Position numbers and translations under genes: made by a program. DNA of 36,339 nucleotides, taken from assembly GCA_018710835.1 (NCBI GenBank), contig DVJC01000006.1:1-36339 (forward strand), written 5' to 3'. Source of the DNA: Candidatus Limadaptatus stercoravium. Its GTDB lineage: Bacteria > Bacillota > Clostridia > Christensenellales > CAG-917. The notes below the pieces were generated by a model. It was not told the DNA's origin. It saw only the letters and a program-made list of their open reading frames with translations, and made no database searches. Position 1 is the first letter of the stretch. Every line of letters begins with the position of its first letter. Shown piece by piece: positions 9,482 through 17,524 of the stretch.

Positions 9482-9526
9482 TCGGACGGCCACCGACAAA
9501 GCAAAACCGCGGCATATGCCGCGGTT
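9482..9526. repeat. 45-bp dispersed repeat, copy 1 (contains terminator palindrome)
   Basis: TCGGACGGCCACCGACAAAGCAAAACCGCGGCATATGCCGCGGTT; 44/45 identical to 29227-29271. Confidence 0.9.
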
Positions 9527-9530
9527 TTTT
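9503..9530. terminator. Bidirectional intrinsic terminator between convergent genes
   Basis: AAAACCGCGGCATATGCCGCGGTTTT perfect palindrome with a T-run on +, and TTTTGCTTTG on -. Confidence 0.85.
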
Positions 9531-9607
9531 GTGTAGTCGGTTATTGTTTTGCTGCTTTTAGCGCTGTATGCCGGAGCATACTTTCTTCTCTCCGCCGGAC
9601 GGCGAAG

Positions 9608-10561
9608 TCATGCCTCGGCGGGGAAGATGTCAGCGAAGGTGGTGTCCGCGGAGAGTATGGAATACTGCGCAGAGGTAGCTACATTACCTCTTATTCTTAT
9701 TCCGTCGGTGATGATCTCCGATAAGTCGAGAGTGATGAGTCCGGTGATTTCAAGTGTTTTGTTTTCAAAGAGCTTAAAGAGCTCCATCGGGAAGAATTCA
9801 ACGTTATAGGCGAGGAATTCCGCGTCTTCATAAGGCATGAACGCCGTGATGTCCTGCGAGGTGGTCATCGCGGCGAAGTTGCCGTCCGAAAAGGTCACGG
9901 AGCCGGTCACGTCGCCGAAGTCGATCCAGTCGTAGATCATGGGCATGATGTCGTAGCCCGCGTCATATGCGAGTATGGGAGCGACCTGCTGCAGTATCCA
10001 GTCCAGCGCGCTCTCGCCGGGGATGGTGTAATCTGACGCCGATCCGCCGATGAGTTCCGCGTCATAGAAGGTGTTCATGCCGAAGTCCAGCACGGGAATG
10101 GTGTCATGCAGGGACTGTTGCGTAAAAGTAACGTCTTCGGCAAGAGGATAGAGCCCGCCGAGAGCAACGGCATCCAACGTGAATACACCGTCCGCGCTTT
10201 TGTGTACGGAAAGATCGACGTCGAGTCCGTTTTCGAGCGCGCCGGCGAAAATTCCGCTTGCTATGGCGTCAAGCCCGTCCACCTTGACGGTGTAGTCCAT
10301 GCGGAACTCGTCACCCAGATACACACGTTTGCCCTCGAGGGTGATCTTTACGGGGACTGCTCCTTTACCGCTGCCGAGAGTGGCGTCGATGACGCCCGTA
10401 TCCGTGCTCATTTTGTATTCCGCGCCGTCCCATGCGGACTTCGCATTTGCATAGCTCGCGACGAAATCGTCTTTGTTGCACGCTGCGAGCGCAAGGGCGG
10501 AAACCAGAAGGCAGACGAGCAGTATAAGTGACACAATGATGGTTTTAGCAGTGCGTTTCAT
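9608..10561 (-). CDS. Putative lipoprotein of unknown function
   Basis: 317 aa; signal peptide/lipobox MKRTAKTIIVSLILLVCLLVSALALAAC; 14 bp downstream of the GH18 gene. Confidence 0.7.
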   Translation of the reverse strand: MKRTAKTIIVSLILLVCLLVSALALAACNKDDFVASYANAKSAWDGAEYKMSTDTGVIDATLGSGKGAVPVKITLEGKRVYLGDEFRMDYTVKVDGLDAIASGIFAGALENGLDVDLSVHKSADGVFTLDAVALGGLYPLAEDVTFTQQSLHDTIPVLDFGMNTFYDAELIGGSASDYTIPGESALDWILQQVAPILAYDAGYDIMPMIYDWIDFGDVTGSVTFSDGNFAAMTTSQDITAFMPYEDAEFLAYNVEFFPMELFKLFENKTLEITGLITLDLSEIITDGIRIRGNVATSAQYSILSADTTFADIFPAEA

Positions 10562-10575
10562 GTTCGAAAACCTCC

Positions 10576-12270
10576 TTATTCGCCGTAACCGACGATGCGT
10601 TCGGCCGCAGTGTCTCTAATGACGCGGAGCAGATTGAGATAGTTGTCGTCGTAATCCTTCGCTTCCCAGTCGCAGTCTGTGTCTTCGCGCCAAAGCATCA
10701 TGCCGGCAAAGCCCTGTTCGATGACGTAAGCAGTTTTGTCTGCGACCATTGCGCCGCCGTTGACCCAGACTTGTATAAATTGAATAGTGTAGGTGACGGA
10801 GCCGTCAAGGTTTGTGCCCGTGTAATACAGCCACTGCGAGTTGTCCCAGTAGGTATAGGGCTTTTTGTCATAGGTCGCCCATGCCTCTATGTCATATTCG
10901 TATTCGCTGCCGCTGTGCTCACCGTTCTCGCCGGGAATTTCCTTGTAGCCATAATTCGTCCACACGGTGTCCCAGCTGTTGGGCCTTCCGTAGACGGGGA
11001 GTCCGAGCACAAGTTGGGAAGGCTTGAAACCGATGTTGACGAAGTAACGCATGGAGGAGTATGCTCCGCTGCGGAATGAGGCGTGGTTGCCGTCCTTGAT
11101 GTCGAAGCGGTCGTACGCCATCATCTGCACGAAATCCACCGCGTCGATCTGTTCCTGCGTGAGGCGCACGTTGTCTGCAGAGAGAGCCAGGGAAATGTAC
11201 TTGTCCTCGCCGGAGGAGTCGATTGCCTCGCTGACGCGGGTGATGAGGTCGCCGTAATGTTTCCATTCGGTCACGCCGTTCGGGTACTCCCAGTCGAAGT
11301 CGATGCCGTCAACGCGGTCGTCGTCGGCAATAAGGGAAGTAATGTTTTCCATCAGCGTATCCATGTTGCCGGGAAGTCCGTGTGCGGACAGGTCGGACGG
11401 GAAGAGATCCATGCATATGTTCACGTTGCGGTCGCCCACGATGGACACGATCCTGTCGAGCAGCTGATTGTAGAAAGTCGGGTCTGACGTGCGGTTCTCG
11501 GGGGCGAAACCGTTCTCGGACGCGTAGACAAGCGAGCCGTCCTCTTCCCAGAAAACAAAGGATATGAGGATCATGTCCGTGATCACGCCGCGGTCGAGTT
11601 CCTCCGCCAGTGCTGCCGCTTCTTCGTCCGTCATATTGTAAAAGTCATCCACTCTGTAATAGTTGAATACACGGAAATCGTTCTCGTATTCTTTGGGGGC
11701 GATGTTGTATATTTCGACCTCCGCGATCGATATATCTTTCCCTTCATCGCAGCGTTCGAAATAAATGCGGAAAGTGGTCACTTCCACCGCGTCGAAAGTG
11801 CAGTAGCGGTAACGCTCGATCCTGTCCTGCTGACGATAGAAGAAATTCTCGAAATAGCCGTAGCCGTCTGTCGGATATTCCCCGTTCTCGTCGGGGGTGA
11901 CGAAGCTGAAACCGGAGATGTAGTTGCCGTTTTCGCGCAGGACTACGGTGTTGATCTCCGTAGGCGAGGGAAGTGTGATCTCGATATACTGTCCGGTGGT
12001 GCTTTCCGCCGTCCATGCCGTCGAGGTGTCGCCGTCCGCGACGTTCCCCGCGCTGTCCGCCGCGCTCGATGCCGTGATCTGCTGCGCGCTTGCCGCGAGG
12101 TTTTCGGCGGCGGTGGTGTCGAGATCGTCGGTGAACACGTTCCCGAAATCCTCGACGCCCATCGAGCCGACTGACGGAGGATCGTTGTTGCAGGCGGCGA
12201 AGAGAACGCCGCATACGACCGTAAGCACGAGCGCCGCGGCGATGATGACGGTAAATCTTCCTTTCTTCAT
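10576..12270 (-). CDS. GH18-family glycoside hydrolase lipoprotein with N-terminal F5/8 type C (discoidin)-like domain
   Basis: Start trimmed to MKKGRFTVIIAAALVLTVVCGVLFAAC lipobox; DRVDGIDFDWEYP matches the GH18 DxxDxDxE motif; NVADGDTSTAWTAESTTGQYIEITLPSPTEINTVVLREN discoidin-like. Confidence 0.85.
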   Translation of the reverse strand: MKKGRFTVIIAAALVLTVVCGVLFAACNNDPPSVGSMGVEDFGNVFTDDLDTTAAENLAASAQQITASSAADSAGNVADGDTSTAWTAESTTGQYIEITLPSPTEINTVVLRENGNYISGFSFVTPDENGEYPTDGYGYFENFFYRQQDRIERYRYCTFDAVEVTTFRIYFERCDEGKDISIAEVEIYNIAPKEYENDFRVFNYYRVDDFYNMTDEEAAALAEELDRGVITDMILISFVFWEEDGSLVYASENGFAPENRTSDPTFYNQLLDRIVSIVGDRNVNICMDLFPSDLSAHGLPGNMDTLMENITSLIADDDRVDGIDFDWEYPNGVTEWKHYGDLITRVSEAIDSSGEDKYISLALSADNVRLTQEQIDAVDFVQMMAYDRFDIKDGNHASFRSGAYSSMRYFVNIGFKPSQLVLGLPVYGRPNSWDTVWTNYGYKEIPGENGEHSGSEYEYDIEAWATYDKKPYTYWDNSQWLYYTGTNLDGSVTYTIQFIQVWVNGGAMVADKTAYVIEQGFAGMMLWREDTDCDWEAKDYDDNYLNLLRVIRDTAAERIVGYGE

Positions 12271-12437
12271 AAAAAACTCCCTTAACGATTTGCCGTATAT
12301 ATACGGATTGCTAATATAATAACACGTCGTAAGACAAAACTCAACGGCGATCCGCACATTGGACCCGCGTTAATGAGTGCAGGTACGGACCGCCGTCTGA
12401 TGCTGTGCGCCGCGAAGGCGGCGCGTATGTAAGTTCG

Positions 12438-12578
12438 TCAGGCCTGAGCTTCCGCGCCGTAGACTGCCGCTACGCTTTCGAAGGTCGCGTCGTCGTTGCA
12501 GGCAAACAGCATCGGAGTGAATGCAAGCATGGCGACAACAACCACCGAAAACAATGCGATTGTTTTCTTTTTGCTCAT
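12438..12578 (-). CDS. 46-aa micro-lipoprotein (not in the supplied ORF track)
   Basis: Translated by hand: MSKKKTIALFSVVVVAMLAFTPMLFACNDDATFESVAAVYGAEAQA*; G-rich SD (AGGGGGTAATT-ATG), signal peptide plus lipobox LFAC. Confidence 0.55.
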   Translation of the reverse strand: MSKKKTIALFSVVVVAMLAFTPMLFACNDDATFESVAAVYGAEAQA

Positions 12579-12610
12579 AATTACCCCCTGTCAGGAATTG
12601 AAAGTCGAAA

Positions 12611-12643
12611 GGGATCAAGGCCCCTCTGCAGCGCCTTGATCCC
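12611..12643 (-). promoter_or_regulatory. Stem-loop in the 5' leader of the micro-lipoprotein ORF
   Basis: GGGATCAAGGC / GCCTTGATCCC, 11-bp perfect stem; TATACT -10-like box just upstream on -. Confidence 0.6.
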
Positions 12644-12734
12644 TGCGATAGTATAGCATTGACCATTTGTCAGTCAGCAGCGTCTGCGCGCGGAAAAAAT
12701 TTTTAATGTCGGGGCGTGCGGCGGCATTTTGTGC

Positions 12735-12762
12735 TTGCGGACGAACCGAAAGGCTGTATAAT
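12735..12762 (+). promoter_or_regulatory. Putative promoter for the amidohydrolase operon
   Basis: TTGCGG (12735-12740), N16, TATAAT (12757-12762). Confidence 0.45.
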
Positions 12763-12852
12763 TATTGTATAGGCGTGCGCAAGGGCGCAGTTGCGCGGGC
12801 GCGCGATAAGACGTGTGTGAAAGGCGGGATCCGGCTTTCCGAGGAGTGCGGC

Positions 12853-14166
12853 ATGAAGAAAAACGGAAAAATCGTGTTTGTCGGCTGCGATATCGTGGAC
12901 GTGACCGCGGACTGCGCGGTGGTGAAGGGCAGGGATATTTTTACCGAAAACGGACTTATTGTAAAGATCGCTCCGACAGGCGGCGACACATCGGGCTATG
13001 CGGTGTACGACGCTGTCGGATTGTACGCCATGCCGGGGTTGGTAAATGCGCATGCGCATCTTTTCGGCACCGGCGCGCCGAGCAAGATCCTTTCCGGCGG
13101 CGGAGCGCAGAAACTCGTGCTGAAGCTCGTGCGAAGCGCCTTCGGTCCGGCTGTGCTGAAAAAGCTCGTCGCTTCGGCGTGCGCTCAGGAGCTCAATTCC
13201 GGCGTGACGACGCTTCGCGGACTGGGGGACTTCAGATTCTCCGACCTTGCGGTGCGCGACGCGATAAAGAAGGGCAAAGGAAAGGCGGCGGGACTCAATC
13301 TGCTGGTTTCCGGCCCAGCGCTGACGGCGCCCGGCGGACACGGCGACGGCACTTTCGCGGTGACGGCATCCACTCCCGCGGAGTTTGCCGCGCTTGCGGA
13401 GCAGAACGTCAGAAACGGAGTGGATCTCGTGAAGATCTGCATCACGGGCGGCGTTACCGACGCGAAGAAGAAGGGCGAGCCCGGCGAAGTCAAGATGACG
13501 GAAGAGCAGGTGAAAGCCGTATGCGACAGAGCGCACGCGCTGGGCAAAAAGGTCGCTGCGCACGTGCAGAGTCCGAGAGGTGTGGAGATCGCCGCAAAAT
13601 GCGGAGTGGACACCATAGAACACGGCGCGCACATGAGCGATGAGGCGGCCGCGGCGCTGAAGGCGCGCGGCGGCGCGGTCGTTGCGACTTATACGCCTGC
13701 ATATCCCTATTTCAAACTTCCTCCCGAAATGACCAAGCTCGACGAGGTCAGGGTGTTCAATTCCGGCATAGTGCTGGATGGCATGACGCAGAGCGTGAAG
13801 GACGCGTACGCGCACGGCATAACAGTGGCGATGGGTACCGACGCGTCGTGTCCGTTCTCGACGCAGACCGGCATGTGGCGCGAGGTGATATATTTTGCAA
13901 AACTCGGCGGATTCGGAACGAAAGCCGCGCTGTATGCGGCTACTATGGGCGGAGCGGCGGCGGTCGGACAGGCGGACAAAACAGGTTCGCTCGAAGTCGG
14001 AAAACGCGCGGACATACTGCTGCTTTCCGACGATCCCGTCAGCAACCCCGAAACGTTGCGCACCCCCGTCGCCGTGGCGGCCGGCGGCAGGCTCATCGCA
14101 CGCCCCAAGCCGAAACGCAACAAGAAGATAGAAGCCGTGCTCGACGGACTCATGAAGGAGCTTTGA
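12853..14166 (+). CDS. Metal-dependent amidohydrolase (imidazolonepropionase/prolidase-like)
   Basis: Start trimmed to MKKNGKIVFVGCDIVDVT after GAGGAG; GLVNAHAHLFG, KKVAAHVQSPRGVEIAAKCGVDTIEHGAHM, MGTDASCPF, VGKRADILLL. Confidence 0.85.
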   Translation: MKKNGKIVFVGCDIVDVTADCAVVKGRDIFTENGLIVKIAPTGGDTSGYAVYDAVGLYAMPGLVNAHAHLFGTGAPSKILSGGGAQKLVLKLVRSAFGPAVLKKLVASACAQELNSGVTTLRGLGDFRFSDLAVRDAIKKGKGKAAGLNLLVSGPALTAPGGHGDGTFAVTASTPAEFAALAEQNVRNGVDLVKICITGGVTDAKKKGEPGEVKMTEEQVKAVCDRAHALGKKVAAHVQSPRGVEIAAKCGVDTIEHGAHMSDEAAAALKARGGAVVATYTPAYPYFKLPPEMTKLDEVRVFNSGIVLDGMTQSVKDAYAHGITVAMGTDASCPFSTQTGMWREVIYFAKLGGFGTKAALYAATMGGAAAVGQADKTGSLEVGKRADILLLSDDPVSNPETLRTPVAVAAGGRLIARPKPKRNKKIEAVLDGLMKEL

Positions 14167-14167
14167 T

Positions 14168-15136
14168 ATGGAAAAGTACGCACTCGATTACAGCGAAAAC
14201 ATCGAAGTGAACGGCGATATGCAGAACATCCGCGTACGCGCCGCGGAAAAAGGGCTGCCCGTAGTGCTCTTTCTGCACGGTGGTCCGGGAGTGTGCGACC
14301 GCCATCAGATCATGAGGAACCATTCCGCCCTTGCGGAGAAATACACCCTCGTGTGCTGGGATCAGCGCGGTTCGGGCAAGAGTTACACCCCCGCGATCCG
14401 CACGCAGAAACTTTCCGTTGCGACATTCGTCGACGACGTCGAGTTCATGCTCGAATATCTCACGGGCAAGTTCGGGGTGAGGAAAGTCGCCGTCGTCGGG
14501 CACAGCTGGGGGTCCATCATCGGCACCCTCGCGGTATCCCGCCGCCCCGATCTGGTGTCGGTGTACATAGGAGAGGGACAGTTCGTGGACGGCGACAGCA
14601 ACGAAGCGGAATCCTACCGCTTCTGCCTGGAAGAGGCTGAAAAGAGAGGGGACAAAAAGGCTTTGAAAGCCCTGACGGGCAACGCGCCCGTCGACGGCGT
14701 GTACGCTTCGCACAAAGCGATGATGACGCAGCGCGACTGCCTGTCACGCTACGGCGGAGCGATATACCGCGGTGACGACGGACTGGTCAAAGGGCTGCTG
14801 ATGCCGCTTCTGAAAAGTCCGGAATACACTCTCGGCGACATAGCGAAATACGCGCGCGGAGCGCTGTACCTCACCGACGTGATATGGAGCGACGTGGTAG
14901 GACAGAGGCTCGGCAAGATCACGCGGCTGGACGTGCCCGTGGCTATCACGCAGGGCAGACACGACTTCAACACGCCGTCCGCGCTTGCGAAGAAGTGGTT
15001 CGACGCGCTGGAAGCTCCGTACAAGAAGTGGATATGGTTCGAGGATTCCGCGCATTCTCCCGATCAGGAAGAGCCGGACAAATGGCGCGCCGCGCTGGAC
15101 GAGATCCTCTCCGAAACAGCGTCCGTAGAGAAATGA
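14168..15136 (+). CDS. Alpha/beta hydrolase, proline iminopeptidase-like
   Basis: HGGPGVCDRHQIM, DQRGSGKSY, GHSWGSIIGTLAVSRRP, C-terminal His region EDSAHSPDQEEP. Confidence 0.82.
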   Translation: MEKYALDYSENIEVNGDMQNIRVRAAEKGLPVVLFLHGGPGVCDRHQIMRNHSALAEKYTLVCWDQRGSGKSYTPAIRTQKLSVATFVDDVEFMLEYLTGKFGVRKVAVVGHSWGSIIGTLAVSRRPDLVSVYIGEGQFVDGDSNEAESYRFCLEEAEKRGDKKALKALTGNAPVDGVYASHKAMMTQRDCLSRYGGAIYRGDDGLVKGLLMPLLKSPEYTLGDIAKYARGALYLTDVIWSDVVGQRLGKITRLDVPVAITQGRHDFNTPSALAKKWFDALEAPYKKWIWFEDSAHSPDQEEPDKWRAALDEILSETASVEK

Positions 15137-15167
15137 CAGAAGGAGCAAAAACGCGCTATGGCAGCAA

Positions 15168-15200
15168 AAACCCGCCTTTAACGGCGGGTTTCGCTTTTTT
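15168..15200. terminator. Intrinsic terminator between convergent genes
   Basis: AAACCCGCC-TTTAAC-GGCGGGTTT followed by CGCTTTTTT. Confidence 0.85.
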
Positions 15201-15266
15201 ATCCGCTTGTTCTGACATTTTGCGCCGCGGCGCGCGGTTGAGCCGATTGGGCGCGGCGCGCGGCGT

Positions 15267-16253
15267 TCAGCTTGTAAAAATGTTGTGTACGAAGTCGTTG
15301 AGCGCGGGACGCCATACGGACGGGGAGTGTCCTATAACAGCGAATTTGACCTGGTAGACGTGTTCCACCCCTATGGCGTTGAGTTTCTCGTGGATGTTCG
15401 CGCTCACTCCCGCCAGGGTGTCGAACATGCTCACGGTTATCTGAACGTAACGGAATCCGTCCGAGCCTTCGTCGAGGGCGAAGTCGGGCACATAGTCGGA
15501 CGAGGAAACGACGTCCTCGCCGAAGGACGCGGAGGAGAAGGCTCCCACCCAGCCGAATATATCCTGATAGGCGAACGCGGTCAGCAGCGCTTCGCGTCCG
15601 CCCATCGAGAATCCGGCGATAGCCGTATTGTCCTTGCCCGTAAGCACGGAGTAGTGCCCGTTGACGTACGGCATAAGGCATTCGACGATATCACGTCCCG
15701 TGAGGTCGTAAGTGGCGGCGAGTTCCGGCGGTGCGGAGGGCGGGATCATCGTCCACTCCGGCTCGGTCTCCGTGGCGTTGACAAGACTGTTCACGCACAC
15801 GACGACCATCTCCGGCACGCCGTCGAATATGTGCGCGTTCTGCACCGTGTACTGCGCGCCCATGGGTATGCCCGACACACCTTCCGTCCACGCGTCCTCG
15901 TCGCACTGAAGTCCGTGGAGCAGATAGAGCACGGGGTAGCTTTTCGATTCGTCATAATCCGGAGGAAGTATTACGTTCGCATGCTTGTACGCGCCCGCGA
16001 CGGTAGAGTAATACTCTATCTTGACGATCTCGTCGCCTTCGGTGTAGTCGTACCCTTCGACGGGCTCGTAAAACAAATAACCTTCGGGTTTTTCGGGATA
16101 GTCCGGGACTTCGGGCTCTTCGGGCAGGGAAGGCTCGTCCTCTCCGCCGGGAGAAGAGCCGTCGTCGGAGGCGCCGGAATTGTCGCATGCGGCAAATGCG
16201 CACACGGAAAGCGCTAAAATCAAAATCAAGAAAAACGCAAGCAGTTTTTTCAT
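15267..16253 (-). CDS. CE1/esterase D-like carboxylesterase lipoprotein
   Basis: Start trimmed to MKKLLAFFLILILALSVCAFAACDNSG; YPVLYLLHGLQCDEDAW, AGFSMGGREAL nucleophile elbow. Confidence 0.82.
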   Translation of the reverse strand: MKKLLAFFLILILALSVCAFAACDNSGASDDGSSPGGEDEPSLPEEPEVPDYPEKPEGYLFYEPVEGYDYTEGDEIVKIEYYSTVAGAYKHANVILPPDYDESKSYPVLYLLHGLQCDEDAWTEGVSGIPMGAQYTVQNAHIFDGVPEMVVVCVNSLVNATETEPEWTMIPPSAPPELAATYDLTGRDIVECLMPYVNGHYSVLTGKDNTAIAGFSMGGREALLTAFAYQDIFGWVGAFSSASFGEDVVSSSDYVPDFALDEGSDGFRYVQITVSMFDTLAGVSANIHEKLNAIGVEHVYQVKFAVIGHSPSVWRPALNDFVHNIFTS

Positions 16254-16440
16254 ATTCCACCTCGTTTTCCCCATATATGCCTCTTATATGATACGACGTG
16301 CCGCGCGAAAAATCAATATCAATGTGTTCAGTTCTTGCCGCGTCTGCCTTTCGCGCCGTCCCTCAGTGCGTGCGCATAGCCGAGAAGCTGCCTGCGTCCA
16401 GCCGGATCGAGCTGTTCGTAGATCTCCTGTATCTCGCTTT

Positions 16441-16677
16441 TCAGTAATCCGTCCTGCCGACCAGATAGTCTATGTCGACGTTGAAATAGTCCGCAAGCAG
16501 CCACAGGCTGCGTATGCTCGGTTCCTTTTTGCCCAGCAGCCATGCGGAGATGGTGTTCTGACTTATCCCGGCGCGCGCGGCGAGCTGGACCTGGTTGAGA
16601 GAGTTCTCCCTCATCAGCTCCTTGATCCTTGCGGCGACCTGGATTTGTACGTTTCCGTGAAGTTCGCGGTATGCCAT
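16441..16677 (-). CDS. Cro/CI-type HTH transcriptional regulator (78 aa, probably missing its tail)
   Basis: C-terminal part of ORF 16441..17439: MAYRELHGNVQIQVAARIKELMRENSLNQVQLAARAGISQNTISAWLLGKKEPSIRSLWLLADYFNVDIDYLVGRTDY*. Confidence 0.8.
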   Translation of the reverse strand: MAYRELHGNVQIQVAARIKELMRENSLNQVQLAARAGISQNTISAWLLGKKEPSIRSLWLLADYFNVDIDYLVGRTDY

Positions 16678-16683
16678 GCGTAA

Positions 16684-16712
16684 ATTATAGCACCTTGGGA
16701 GTACCCGCGCAA
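16684..16712 (-). promoter_or_regulatory. Putative promoter for the HTH regulator (possible leaderless transcript)
   Basis: On -: TTGCGC (16712-16707), N17, TATAAT (16689-16684); ATG at 16677 is only 6 nt past the -10 box. Confidence 0.45.
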
Positions 16713-16770
16713 GAACCTTTTTATTGCGAATGCGGTAAATATGTGTTAACATTACGGCAGGAGGAGCGAT

Positions 16771-17421
16771 ATGGCAAACGTTACGGCAGTTCCGGCGATC
16801 CGCACCGCAGTTGCGAAATGCGGCAACGTGCGGAGAAAAAACAGAGTATTCGCCGCAGTTATGAGCATTGCCGCGGCTATGATCGTCGCCGCTTTCGCCG
16901 CTTTCATCGCGCTCATGTGCGTGCGCGGCGAAGGAAGCGCGGAGATAGAATTCTTTTGGAATTTCATTCCTTTTGCATGTTTTGCGGCGGCGGCGTTCGT
17001 CATGCCGTTCGCTATGGCGAAGAAAAACTTTTACAGGCAGCTTTGCGCCGTTGCGGACAGGATAGAGAGCGCGGACAGCACCGTGATAGCCTCTCTTGCC
17101 GTCGATTTGTCCCCCGCGGCGGAGGACGCCGCAAGGATAACCGTCGGAGCGATCATCGCGGGCGGCGCGCTGCCTGACTACGAGATAGTCGCGGATAAAG
17201 TGGTGGCAAAAAAGTCCCTGGCTCTTTCCGATAAAAAAGCGGAGGAAATGTACGGAGAGTTCGTCGCGCGCGCAAATTCCGTCGCGGCGGTGTCCGTTGC
17301 CGTGCGGGCGGAGGAAAAAGTCCCGACGCATTGTCCGTCCTGTGGCGCACCCGTCGTGCGCGACGGGGCGAAATTCTGCGAATCGTGCGGAGTGCGGCTC
17401 CGCGGCGGCGGCGCGGAGTGA
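16771..17421 (+). CDS. Two-TM membrane protein with C-terminal zinc ribbon
   Basis: 216 aa; two hydrophobic helices, then CPSCGAPVVRDGAKFCESCG; SD GGAGGAG upstream. Confidence 0.65.
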   Translation: MANVTAVPAIRTAVAKCGNVRRKNRVFAAVMSIAAAMIVAAFAAFIALMCVRGEGSAEIEFFWNFIPFACFAAAAFVMPFAMAKKNFYRQLCAVADRIESADSTVIASLAVDLSPAAEDAARITVGAIIAGGALPDYEIVADKVVAKKSLALSDKKAEEMYGEFVARANSVAAVSVAVRAEEKVPTHCPSCGAPVVRDGAKFCESCGVRLRGGGAE

Positions 17422-17490
17422 GCCCTGAGCGCGCCGCACGCCCGCGAGCGCGCCGCGCGCAAAATCTTTTCAAAAAGGGCGGTCAACTTT

Positions 17491-17519
17491 TTGACATCGC
17501 TTTTCGGATAGTGTATTAT
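17491..17519 (+). promoter_or_regulatory. Strong sigma-A-type promoter of the purine operon
   Basis: TTGACA (17491-17496), N17, TATTAT (17514-17519). Confidence 0.8.
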
Positions 17520-17524
17520 TAGAC

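Noticed and set aside
9231-9515. 94-aa - strand ORF
   Set aside because: It is a translation of the 53-bp tandem repeat; no RBS or domain support.
12370-12666. 98-aa - strand ORF
   Set aside because: Out of frame with the well-supported micro-lipoprotein ORF; Arg-rich and without signal peptide.
16678-17439. Upstream part of the 332-aa - strand ORF ending in the HTH domain
   Set aside because: Upstream residues are antisense to the zinc-ribbon gene; only the last 78 aa (from 16677) are plausible.
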